Positions 20,813-29,244 of a DNA stretch of 41,954 nucleotides are shown here, piece after piece. The stretch comes from Azolla pinnata. Lineage: Eukaryota > Streptophyta > Polypodiopsida > Salviniales > Salviniaceae. The notes beneath the pieces were generated by a model that did no database searches, was not told where the DNA came from, and worked only from the letters and a program-made list of their open reading frames with translations. Where the stretch lies: NCBI GenBank assembly GCA_037176905.1, contig JBBBWG010031153.1:1-41954 (forward strand), in the 5' to 3' direction. How positions within the stretch are numbered: the stretch's first letter is position 1; each line of letters starts with the position of its first letter. Made by a program: the position numbers and the translations under genes.

Positions 20813-21433
20813 CAGACGCAGAGAAGAGAGACTCAGAGACAGAGACAGAGAGGATGCGGCGTGGGGTAAAAGCTGGGTGAATTCATGAAGGAGCAGAGAA
20901 AGCAGAGAAAGCAGAGAAAGCAGAAGCTTCTTCTGCAGCAGCAAAGCAGCAGGAAAGAAAGCAGACATGGCGATGGCGATGGCGATGGCGAAGAACAGAG
21001 ACAAGCAGAGCGTTTAAAGAAGAAGGGGCGCTGCGCAGTAATGGTGTAGACACAAGGGGGTACACGCCGGAAGCAGCAGCAACGAAAGAGCATTGAAAGG
21101 GCCAACAGAATTGCAGAGGAAGAGGAGCAGAGGGAGGGGGGAGAGAGAGAGAGAGAGAGAAGGGACCCATCTCCGAAAGAGGCCGCGAGAGCTCGAACGG
21201 ACAGAGACCCAATTCAGGGAAACGGGGGCTTCGCCTCCGTTGCCGCTTCTCTTCCCCTGCTTCCTTCGATCGCGCACTGTGGCAGCGGCGCCAAGCAGCA
21301 GCTTCGCAGAAGAAGCTCTCGCAGAGCTCTCGGCTATGGCGGAGTGAGCTCGGGGGGCTTGGGATTCCTCTGTGCGTGCAAGAAGGAAGCTTTGATCCTT
21401 CCCTTTGATCTTCTTGCTCTCTGTTCGTGCGCG
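20813..21433. other. Upstream region of the candidate Cys-rich gene, with short repeats
   Basis: Holds (GCAGAGAAA)n near 20890-20925, (GATGGC)n near 20967-20993 and (GA)n at about 21141-21161, then GC-rich sequence typical of a 5'UTR up to the ATG at 21434. No other gene is supported; the minus-strand acidic frame is low-complexity. Confidence 0.45.
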
Positions 21434-22982
21434 ATGATCGGCCGCGGCCTCGGCTCTCTGTGCCTCCTGCATCCTCGCCATCGCCATAGCCATAGCCATC
21501 CTTCCTTCAAGCTCCTCCGCCTCCTCGGCGTGCTTCCATTGCTCCTCCTCCTCCTCCTGCTCTTCCTCTCCCTCCGAGCCAGGGCCTGGCTCGACCTCCT
21601 CCATGAAGAGGGTAAGGGCAAAAAAGTCTTTCATGACGATGGGAAGGAAAGATGGGTTTAGGGTTTAGGGTTTAGGGTTTAGGGTTTAGGGAAGCAGAAG
21701 ACTTTGGAAAGAAGAAGAAGAAGAAGAAGAAGAAGAAGAAGAAGAGCATGGGAAGAAGAAGAAGGCCATGGAAGGAGATGGAAAGAAGAAGAAGAAGACG
21801 ATGGAAAGAAGAAGAAGATGGAAGACAATGGAAGGAAGCAGCCCATGGAAGAAGAAGGCGATGGCAGAAGAAAATGGAGAAGACGACGATGGAGAGAATC
21901 ATGGGCTTCTTCTTCTTCTTCTTCTTCTTCTTCTTCTTCTTCTCCTTCTGCTTCTTCTTCTGATTCTTCTTCTTCTTCTTCTGATTCTTCTTCTGATTCT
22001 TCTGATTCTTCTGATTCTTCTGCTTCCAAGTCTCTCTGCCCATGGATTTCTTTCTGCATCGTGCTGAAGCTCTCTCGCTCCCCGTTGTTAGCTTCGGCTT
22101 CTTCCTTTCTTTCTTCGCACAGAGCAGAAGAACACCGATTCCATCCTTTTCTTCCATTCTTGTTTCTTGATGATTCTTGCGCATGAGCTCTGACCACAGT
22201 TCTCGTGTTCCGTGGCGATTTCTTCTGTTTCTGTTCAGATCTTTGGCGGCATCACCAGCCCATGCGCCCTTCAAACAAGGTACTCCTCTTCTCTCCTCTA
22301 CCCTAACCCTAACCCTAACCCTAATCCTAACCTTAAACCTCATCCCTAACCCTAAAACCTAACCCTAACCCTAAAACCTAACCCTAACCCTAACCCTAAC
22401 CCTAATTCTACCCCCTAACCNNNNNNNNNNNNNNNNNNNNNNNNNNNNNNNNNNNNNNNNNNNNNNNNNNNNNNNNNNNNNNNNNNNNNNNNNNNNNNNN
22501 NNNNNNNNNNNNNNNNNNNNCCCTAACCCTAAAACCTAACCCTAACCCTAAAACCTAACCCTAACCCTAACCCTAACCCTAATTCTACCCCCTAACCTAG
22601 TCTGTATGCATGCAAAATTTGTACACCATTGGAGTGAATGGGCGTGCAACAGCATCGATCAACAACTCGGTTCTTTTCCATAAGCAATCGATACGAGCAT
22701 TGTATACGACAAGCAATCCTGTGCCCTCATCAACCGTCTTTGCAGTACGAAACGGAAGATGCCGATTTGTTGCTGCCATGGCTGATCGATCGATTGAACT
22801 CCGGAAACGGATTTTGTTTCTCTTTTTCGGGACTGTCCCCCGTGCTTCCAGGGCTTCGCATTTCGCGACAAGATTGTGATCGCATCGACGATGCACCCGA
22901 GGATGAAAGCGGAGGTATCAGCATCGAGATCAACACTATCATCAACATCAACCTCAACAACATTGTCATCATCATCAACCTC

Positions 22983-23025
<43 letters not shown>

Positions 23026-23241
23026 CCAACATCCTTATCGTCATTGTCGTCGTCATTGTCATCATCATCATCATCATCATCATCACCATCATCTTCGAGG
23101 AAGCAACCAGGATCTCGACCACCGGAATGTAAGGATTCATGCCCCGGCTGCCCTAGCGAATGCATAGCGAGGCCCATCTACGTCGTGGGCACATGTAGCT
23201 CCTACCAGCATGCCCTGTGGTCTTGCATGTGTGCCATCTAG
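21434..23241 (+). CDS. Candidate small membrane-anchored or secreted Cys-rich protein (unknown family)
   Basis: Proposed exons: 21434-21611, 22239-22279, 22746-22914 and 23111-23241 (TAG); 172 residues. Phases fit at every junction (1, 0, 1). Junctions are GAAGAGG|GTAAGG, CTGTTCAG|AT, ACAAG|GTACTC, CTTTGCAG|TA, GGAG|GTATCA and CAACCAG|GA. Residues 1-26 are His/Arg-rich, and about 27-48 form a hydrophobic segment with eight consecutive Leu, giving a signal anchor or signal peptide. The middle reads DLWRHHQPMRP and then DLLLPWLIDRLNSGNGFCFS, which is not low-complexity. The last 43 residues hold seven Cys, including CKDSCPGCPSEC. I recognise no family. Intron 1 contains telomere heptamers plus opposed GAA and TTC runs, intron 2 the telomeric repeats and the N gap, intron 3 AAC/ATC runs. 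The gap could hide another exon. The exon chain is inference without transcript support. Confidence 0.4.
21658..21692. repeat. Interstitial (TTTAGGG)n
   Basis: About five heptamer units in G-rich orientation, opposite to the terminal telomere. It lies in intron 1 of the candidate gene, just before a GAA run. Confidence 0.9.
21708..22022. repeat. Opposed GAA and TTC triplet runs
   Basis: (GAA)n dominates 21708-21746 and continues imperfectly to about 21860; (TTC)n with TTCTGA interruptions covers about 21905-22022. The two halves are near-complementary, making a large potential hairpin, and polypurine-polypyrimidine tracts of this kind can form triplex DNA. Confidence 0.85.
22299..22420. repeat. 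Interstitial telomeric array, left of gap
   Basis: CCCTAA hexamers with interspersed AACCTAA, AACCTTAA and AATTCTACCCC variants. The final 77 bases (22344-22420) recur exactly after the gap. Confidence 0.92.
22421..22520. other. Assembly gap, exactly 100 N
   Basis: A round-number run of N, so a placeholder of unknown true size. It is flanked on both sides by the same 77-base telomeric sequence. Confidence 0.99.
22521..22597. repeat. Interstitial telomeric array, right of gap
   Basis: Base-for-base identical to 22344-22420 over all 77 positions, then continues into unique sequence (TAGTCTGTATGC). Confidence 0.95.
22978..23092. repeat. (AAC)n and (ATC)n microsatellites
   Basis: AAC triplets about 22981-23027, then TCATTGTCGTCG-type and ATC triplets to about 23092. 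Read directly they would give Asn and Ile tracts; I place them in the third intron of the candidate gene. Confidence 0.85.
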
Positions 23242-24352
23242 GGTTTTCTGCACCTGTGAGCATGTATGCCTGCATACATACAGGCATACATGCATGCATG
23301 TGCATATAGATATATATATATATATATGTGTGTGTGTTCACTGGAAGGATTAATTCACATCACAAGCCTCGGAAGGATGCATTGCGAGTACACCGTTGTA
23401 TGGATGTACTTTGCCATGATCATCATCTTTCTTGCTCCAATCATATGGCCTAACTCCCCCCCCCTTCTCTCCCCCAAATGGCCATGCCATGTGTCTCATG
23501 TCGCCTATGCCCTCGTAGCGAGTAGCCCATCGGCACATGTTACATGGTTCACATGGCATATTCTGAAGCTCCATTTTGCTGAACACCGAAGGAAGTATTA
23601 TTTTGTTTCCTTCTTCTCAAACCCCATGTAACATTACCATCCTTATCATGGTTCTCATGCCCACTATTTTGTGATGGATGTACTGTCGTGGATCGGTTGA
23701 TGGATCGATCGGGGCCCAAGTGATTCTGCGGAAAAGAAAAAAGGCATATATTGTTACATCTTTGTATATTCGGAGGCGGTTGTGGAAAGAGGGTTCTGTT
23801 TACAAGAGAAGCTGCTGTAAGCTGGTATCCATTTTGTGGGAAGTAAATGCATGGGGAATTTCTGCTGCTCTTTTTTGCTATCTTTAATAGTGGCATGGTG
23901 AGATGAAGTTGTTCCCTTCACTGTTTGTGTTGATGGAACATTTACAGGTTTTTCGGCAAGGCAGTATAAGTAGGTGAGTGTGGTTGGTTTTTTCTTCTAA
24001 GACTGTTGCAGGTCTCGAACCCTCCGAGGATATGAATGAGCATCAGTAGATCTACAGTGTTTTTACCATGCCAGGACTTTTTGGTGAAGGAATGGATGGA
24101 AAAGAGGGGGTTCTTCTGATGTGGGCATTTTCCCTTGATCATGTGAAAGAATTAAGTGCAACAGAAGGGGCAAATTTCAGGTGTGGAAAGACAGGCATGT
24201 GCAGAAGATTGGCATGTGATTTCGGGGCGGTTTTGTGGACATGAATGCTCTATATGTGAAGAAAAGAGGAGACCAGATCCAGGAAGCTGATGCTGCTGTA
24301 ACTTACAAAACAAACGCCCCTAGACTGATGATGGGAAATCAGTGTGTGCATT
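23242..24352. other. No gene seen; downstream region with ATGC/AT microsatellites
   Basis: Contains GCATACATACAGGCATACAT-type sequence and (AT)n to about 23327, then unique sequence with short scattered frames only. GGTCTCGAACCCTCC near 24012 resembles a tRNA B-box on the minus strand, without other tRNA parts. Confidence 0.5.
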
Positions 24353-25391
24353 GAATGCTAATGCTGCTTCATCTTCGGTGGGAGTTATGAAATTTGGGGA
24401 GGTTACACTGGAATGCTGCTGCTAATGCAGCTTCAGCTTCAATCGGAGTTATGTACACAAATCGGGGAGGTTAACACATGAATGCTGCTGCTAATGCAGC
24501 TTCATCTTCGATCGGAGTTATGTACACAAATCACAGGGAGGTTAACACATGAATGCTGCTTCATCTTCGATCGGAGTTGTACAAATCGAGGAAGCTACAC
24601 GGGAATGCTGCTGATGCACCAGCTTCATCTCAGTGGAATTGTGCAAATTGGGAAGCTACACATGGATGCAGCTACTAATGCAGCTTCATCTCTCTCAATC
24701 GGATTCGTGCAAATTGGGGAAGCTACTCATGAATGCTGCTAATGCCAGCTTCAATCTTCGACTGGAATTATGCAGACTAAGGAAGCTACACATGAATGCT
24801 GCTGATGCAGGTTCATCTTGAAATGGAAGTGTGTAAATTGGGGAAGCTATAATAATACTACTGCTTCATCGTCAGTATGAGTATACGAATTGCGGAGGTT
24901 ACACATATATGCTGGCTAATGCAGCTTCATCTTCGATTGGAATTATACAAATTGAGGAAGCTGCGCATGAACTCGATTGGATTTACACAAACGGAGGAAG
25001 CTACGCATGAATGGTGCTGCTAATGCAGCTTCATCTTCGATCGGAGTTATGTCGACGAATTGGAGGGGTTTACACCCGAAAGCTGCTAATTGCTGCTTCA
25101 TCATCAATCTCGGAGTTAGTGCGAATTGTGCTTGAAAGCTGCTAAGGGAGCTTCATCTTTACGCAATCGGGCAAGCTTACCGATGAATGCTGCTCAGTTT
25201 CATCTCCAATTGGAGCTATGTATACAAATTGGGGAATGTAACTGGACATGAAAGCAGCGAATGCTGCTTTATCTTCGATCTGAATCATGTGTATACAACA
25301 AATCGGGGGAGGTAAGTACAGACGAATGCTGCCCGATGCTGAATCTCGACTCTTCAACTGCAGTTATACAATTAATTGGGGTTTCAATCTG
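24353..25391. repeat. Diverged minisatellite, about 17 units averaging 60 bp
   Basis: Units follow GAATGCTGCTGCTAATGCAG, then CTTCATCTTCGATCGGAGTT, then ATGTACACAAATCGGGGAGG, then TTACACAT. Unit starts include about 24410, 24481, 24551, 24602, 24664, 24731, 24794, 24911, 25010, 25185, 25250 and 25324. Lengths range from 40 to 74 bp through internal deletions. The core GCTGCTAATGCAGC is nearly palindromic. Open frames here follow the repeats and are not genes. Confidence 0.88.
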
Positions 25392-25683
25392 GAGCTTGGT
25401 AGAATCGGCTGCAAGATTTAGTCGGTCTTTTTCAGGGCCAAAAGGATTGCCAAGGCATCGACAAAATCGCTGTAAATCTTGTAGCTAGTGTTGTTTTTTT
25501 TTCTTTTCGCGGTTTTGGTTTGGTTTTTACTGAGATGTGGGGACCAAATGTGTGGTACAATCGGCGGCGAAGAACAAGCGCGAATGCATTGCAGGATCAT
25601 GCATGTACTTGCAGTACGTAAACGCCTGTTTGGGGCCGCGATGATTGATTCAATGCTAAAGTTAGCCGATCGAGGGAGTGGGG

Positions 25684-26136
25684 TCCAGTGTGGGAAGGCC
25701 TGATACAGCTGTAACTTTAAGGTTTAGGGTTTAGGGTTTAGGGTTTAGGTGCACTGGGGAAGGCTTGATTAAGCCGTGACTTTTAGGGTTTAGGGTTTAG
25801 GGTTTAGATGCACTGGGGAAGGCCTGATTCAGCTGTGACTTTTAGGGTTTAGGGTTTAGGATTTAGGTCCACTGGGAAAGGTCTGATTCAGCTGTGACTT
25901 TAGGGTTTTGGGTTTTGGGTTTTGGTGCACTGGGGAAGGCCTGATTTAGCTGTGACTTTTAGGGTTTAGGGTTTAGGATTTAGGTCCACTGGGAAAGGTA
26001 TGATTCAGCTTTGACTTTAGGGTTTAGGGTTTAGGATTTAGGTCCACTGGGAAAGGTCTGATTCAGCTTTGACTTTAGGGTTTAGGGTTTAGGGTTTAGG
26101 GTTTAGGGTTTAGGACTTAGGGTTTAGGGTTTAGTG
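25684..26136. repeat. 59-bp minisatellite carrying TTTAGGG repeats
   Basis: Seven units start at 25684, 25750, 25809, 25868, 25926, 25985 and 26043. Each is a 35-bp spacer, T(G/C)CACTGGG(G/A)AAGG followed by CTGATTCAGCTGTGACTTT, and then three to four telomeric repeats (AGGGTTT), often ending AGGATTTAGG. The last unit ends in a longer heptamer run. Periods are 58-59 bp apart from the first. Confidence 0.93.
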
Positions 26137-26157
26137 CTTAGGATGGCGTCGAGATGC

Positions 26158-26523
26158 TGTTAAACAGCGTGTGTTTTATTTATACATAGAACATGTTTTA
26201 GATTCTACACGTATTTAACGTTTTGGAACTGACATTGTTCTTAGCCAGATTCGATTTTAGGGCGTATTTTGTACATAGGATGCGCTTTAGATATATATTT
26301 TGGACGTATTCTGCACGTATTTAATGTTTCGGAACTGGTCGGGCTACTGTTTTGTCTTGGAAGTGAACATCGATCATTTGTACAAGCTTAAATCTTACAT
26401 TTGATTCTCGACAATTTATAAACTTACGGACGTATTTTGTTAAAAAGCGCGTATTTTGTGCATAGAAATGCGCTTGAGAATTATTCTGGACGTATTCTAC
26501 ACGCATTTAACATTTCGGAACTT
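26158..26523. repeat. Three diverged copies of a 75-bp element
   Basis: Copies at about 26158-26232, 26262-26337 and 26448-26522. Shared order: GTATTTT(G/A)T, ACATAG(A/G)A, TGCGCTT or similar, GACGTATTCT(G/A)CACG, then (C)ATTTAACRTTTCGGAACT. The spacers between copies differ, and the third copy abuts a tRNA-like sequence. Confidence 0.7.
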
Positions 26524-26575
26524 GACCTTAAGGGTGTTAGGCCAATGAGCTAACCACAAAACCACAAGCCGGGTG
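26511..26575 (-). pseudogene. Degenerate tRNA-like sequence
   Basis: On the minus strand TGTGGTTAGCTCATTGG (26542-26558) fits a D-arm/A-box, and the following CCTAACACCCTTAAGG (26526-26541) resembles an anticodon arm, with AAC in the loop as in tRNA-Val. The T-arm is poor (AAGTTCCGAAATG) and no acceptor stem pairs. More likely a tRNA pseudogene or SINE head than a working gene. Confidence 0.35.
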
Positions 26576-26579
26576 GTTG

Positions 26580-27287
26580 TTGAGGTAAGCCAGATTTACT
26601 GGTGATACGCCTTCCTCAACATTTCTTTTGGCTACCATGTTTATAAACTTAAATCTGAAATTTGATTCTCGACTGTTTAAGATTTTATAAATTCACAAAT
26701 GCCGAGAGAAACGGAGTTTAAGTAATTTGCAGGTTTAATCAGATTGTAAATTGGTATGATTATTCGACGTATTTGTACGGATTTAACCCATATCAACAAC
26801 CATACATCTTAAAATACGCATTCGAAGTGTTTATAAATCTTTCGATTGAATACTTTTGAAATACGTAGCGCACGTACTATGCGCGTACCATACGCGACGT
26901 AATTAAACGAAAGACATTCCCCCTTCGGCGTACATACCATCATCACTCAAGTAAAGTACGAGTTTTTTTAACCGACTCTGCGTGTCTTGTGCCATAGCTC
27001 TGCGTCGTGTGAAGCTCGGTTTTTGCCCAGCTGTCTGCTCGTGATCAGTACAGACTTAGAGTCAGATCGGTTGTGTCGGGGAGGGGGGAATAATCCCATC
27101 CATGCCTTTTTGTCTTATACAGATAAATAGATCGATCGATCGATCGATAGATAGACAGATAGATATCGCGTGCGATTCCGATGCCTCAGAGCCAGATCAT
27201 GCAATGGCATGATGGGCGCATCTGCAGTCCACCGGGCGGATCATTGCAGCACGATGGCTCCGATCCATGTCGACGAAAAGTTCTGGC
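26580..27287. other. No gene seen
   Basis: AT-rich sequence that turns GC-richer after about 26930, with a GATC/GATA microsatellite at 27130-27165. No supportable frame on either strand. Confidence 0.5.
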
Positions 27288-27590
27288 ATGATCTGAACAG
27301 ACACTGGATCCGATCAGATGCCGACGTGATCAGAAGCAACTGGAGTCCCGATCAGATGCTGACGCGATCCGAAGACACCGACACAAATGGGTCTAATCGG
27401 ATGCAGACGCGATCGGGAGGAGACACCGACACAATGCGTCGGATCAGATGCTGATATGATCAGAAGACAGCAGCACCATGGTTCTGATCAGATGTGGACA
27501 TATGATGAGAATACGCCGACACAACGGGTCTGTCTGATCAGACGCTGAGCATGATCTGGAGACATCGATGCAATTGGGTTCGATTCGGTT
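27288..27590. repeat. GATC-rich tandem repeat, about 47 bp
   Basis: Six to seven units, each near GATCAGATGC(T/C)GACG followed by (C/T)GATC(C/A)GAAGACACCG and ACACAAATGGGTCT. Related in style, but not in sequence order, to the GATC-rich block at 19850-20505. Confidence 0.75.
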
Positions 27591-27928
27591 CTTGGACCAG
27601 ATACTGGCACCATGGCGAAGCCGTTTGAACCGCAGCCTCGTCAGCTCGAACCAGACCATCCATCAGTTCTCTCTCGCTGAGATTCGAGCAAGAAAATTCT
27701 GCTGTTACCGAAGTCGATCAGCAGTACATGCTCCGATTCGAGCATTCTCCAGTTTGTCGTTCTCCCAGAACCCGATCGCGTGGGGAGCAGTTCGAGCTGC
27801 GATTCGAGCCTTTCGAGAAAACCGCAGCTTCCGGAGCTGAACACAGCTTTCCCGGGAACGATCTGGAAAAAAATCCCGATTATTCGGATCGCATCGAAGC
27901 ACCCCCATCCCATCACTCCGATGAAAAC
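27591..27928. other. No gene identified; unique sequence before the 60-bp array
   Basis: Open in several frames but with no recognisable domain. The frames run into the 60-bp array and so inherit its lack of stops. Could be 5'UTR of the exonuclease gene or intergenic. Confidence 0.4.
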
Positions 27929-28352
27929 GCTCTTCGTCAGTATCTCTTCCAGATTTGTGATCTTTCCTTCTTCTTCTGCAGTTCAAACACTCTTCATCAG
28001 TATCTCTTCCAGTTTTGTGATCTTTCCTTCTTCTTCTTCTGCAGTTCAAACACTCTTCATCAGTCTCTCTTCCAGTTTTGTGATCTCTCCTTCTTCTTCT
28101 GCAATTCAAACACTCTTCATCAGTCTCTCTTCCAGTTTTGTGATCTCTCCTTCTTCTTCTGCAGTTCAAACACTCTTCATCAGTATCTCTTCCAGATTTG
28201 TGATCTTTCCTTCTTCTTCTGCAGTTCAAACGCTCTTCATCAGTCTCTCTTCCAGTTTTGTGATCTCTCCTTCTTCTTCTGCAGTTCAAACACTCTTCAT
28301 CAGTCTCTCTTCCAGTTTTGTGATCTCTCCTTCTTCTTCTGCAGTTCAGTTC
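27929..28352 (+). repeat. Seven-copy 60-bp tandem repeat with splice-acceptor-like core
   Basis: Units start at 27929, 27989, 28052, 28112, 28172, 28232 and 28292; all are 60 bp except the second (63 bp). Each contains TTTTGTGATCT(C/T)TCC then TTCTTCTTCTGCAG, i.e. a pyrimidine tract ending in CAG (GCAATTC in one copy). Because 60 and 63 are multiples of 3, frames stay open on both strands through the array; I do not regard them as coding. It ends about 220 bp upstream of the exonuclease ATG. Confidence 0.93.
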
Positions 28353-28509
28353 AGTCAAGTTCCTTCTTTCTTTCTTTCTTTCTTTCTGCTGATGTTTTGC
28401 TGCTGAAGTCAAGAGGGGCCTTTTTTTGTTCTGTTTTTTGTTTTACATTTTTGTTCTGTTTTTGTTCTGTGAAGAAAACTGTCTTGTGTAAAGGGAGGGG
28501 TATTTCTGC

Positions 28510-28540
28510 AATTAGGGTTTTCCCTTCCAAAACCCTAATT
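28510..28540. promoter_or_regulatory. Perfect inverted pair of telo-boxes
   Basis: AATTAGGGTTTT (28510-28521) and AAAACCCTAATT (28529-28540) are exact reverse complements separated by CCCTTCC. Each arm contains the plant telo-box AAACCCTAA. The site lies 31 bp upstream of the exonuclease start codon, in the promoter or 5'UTR. Telo-boxes in plants are bound by Myb-like telobox factors and mark genes of replication and translation. Confidence 0.75.
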
Positions 28541-28571
28541 CCCTGCTTTTTCTCTGTGCTTCTTCTGCGCC

Positions 28572-29210
28572 ATGGCGAGACCTGCGCAGCCGCAGACGCG
28601 GAAATCCGAAGGACCCAAGTCCCCGATCGCACAGAAGATGCGCCCCTCGGATCCTCCCTCCTCGCAATCCCAGGTGCGCGCCTCCTCCTCCTCTGCAGAT
28701 TTAGGGTTTGCTCGGTTTCCATCGGACCCGAACAAGGCGAAGGTGAAGGTGAAGGTGAAGATGAAGGCGAGGAAGGTGAAGACGACGGAGAAGAGGAGGA
28801 GGAGGAGGAGGAGGAAGGAGATGTGCCAAAGCCTGGAGCGGATGCGTGCTGGCCCTGCTGTCGATGGATCTTTGGAGGAGAATGAGAAGGAGTCGCTGCT
28901 GCGATGGGTGGAGACGTGTTTGCAAGGCGAGAGATCGGGAGAGGGCGAAGGGTTCTCACCGAGCAGACGCGAAGACGTGCCCGATTCGCTCGGCAGAAGC
29001 GTTAGGAATTCATCCAATGCATCTAAAGCTCGGATTTTTTCCGGCTCTGCAAGTATACGCTCATCGAAGCCTGCCATGGACGATTCTTTATCGAATGGAA
29101 ACGGTATCAGAGAACAGGCTGCTAAGCATCAGGTCTCGGGAGCAGGTTCTAGCTTGTACAATGCATATCCTTTGGAAACTAACATTGCAAAAGAAGAAGA
29201 AGAAGAAGAA

Positions 29211-29244
<34 letters not shown>

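Noticed and set aside
20230..20888. 200-residue plus-strand frames ending in repeated FFSLWLAMVFCS or LLSLVSYGVLL
   Set aside because: The first half is GATC satellite and the second half a 36-bp tandem repeat, readable in several frames; the junction contains the tRNA-like fragment.
21014..21634. Minus-strand acidic/Ala-rich frame opposite exon 1 of the candidate gene
   Set aside because: Low-complexity Glu and Met-Ala runs that mirror Leu and His codons of the plus strand; no splice support.
22638..23132. Reading exon 3 of the candidate gene straight through the AAC/ATC run
   Set aside because: It would give poly-Asn and poly-Ile tails; a GT donor at 22915 and an acceptor before 23111 give a better, Cys-rich continuation in phase. 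Not proven.
24353..25391. CRISPR-like array of repeats and spacers
   Set aside because: Units are contiguous, diverged and of variable length, without constant repeats separated by unique spacers; the genome is a plant nucleus.
27705..28885. Long open frames on both strands across the 60-bp array
   Set aside because: The 60/63-bp period is a multiple of three and lacks stops in several frames at once; none shows a domain and the plus frame runs into the exonuclease in another phase.
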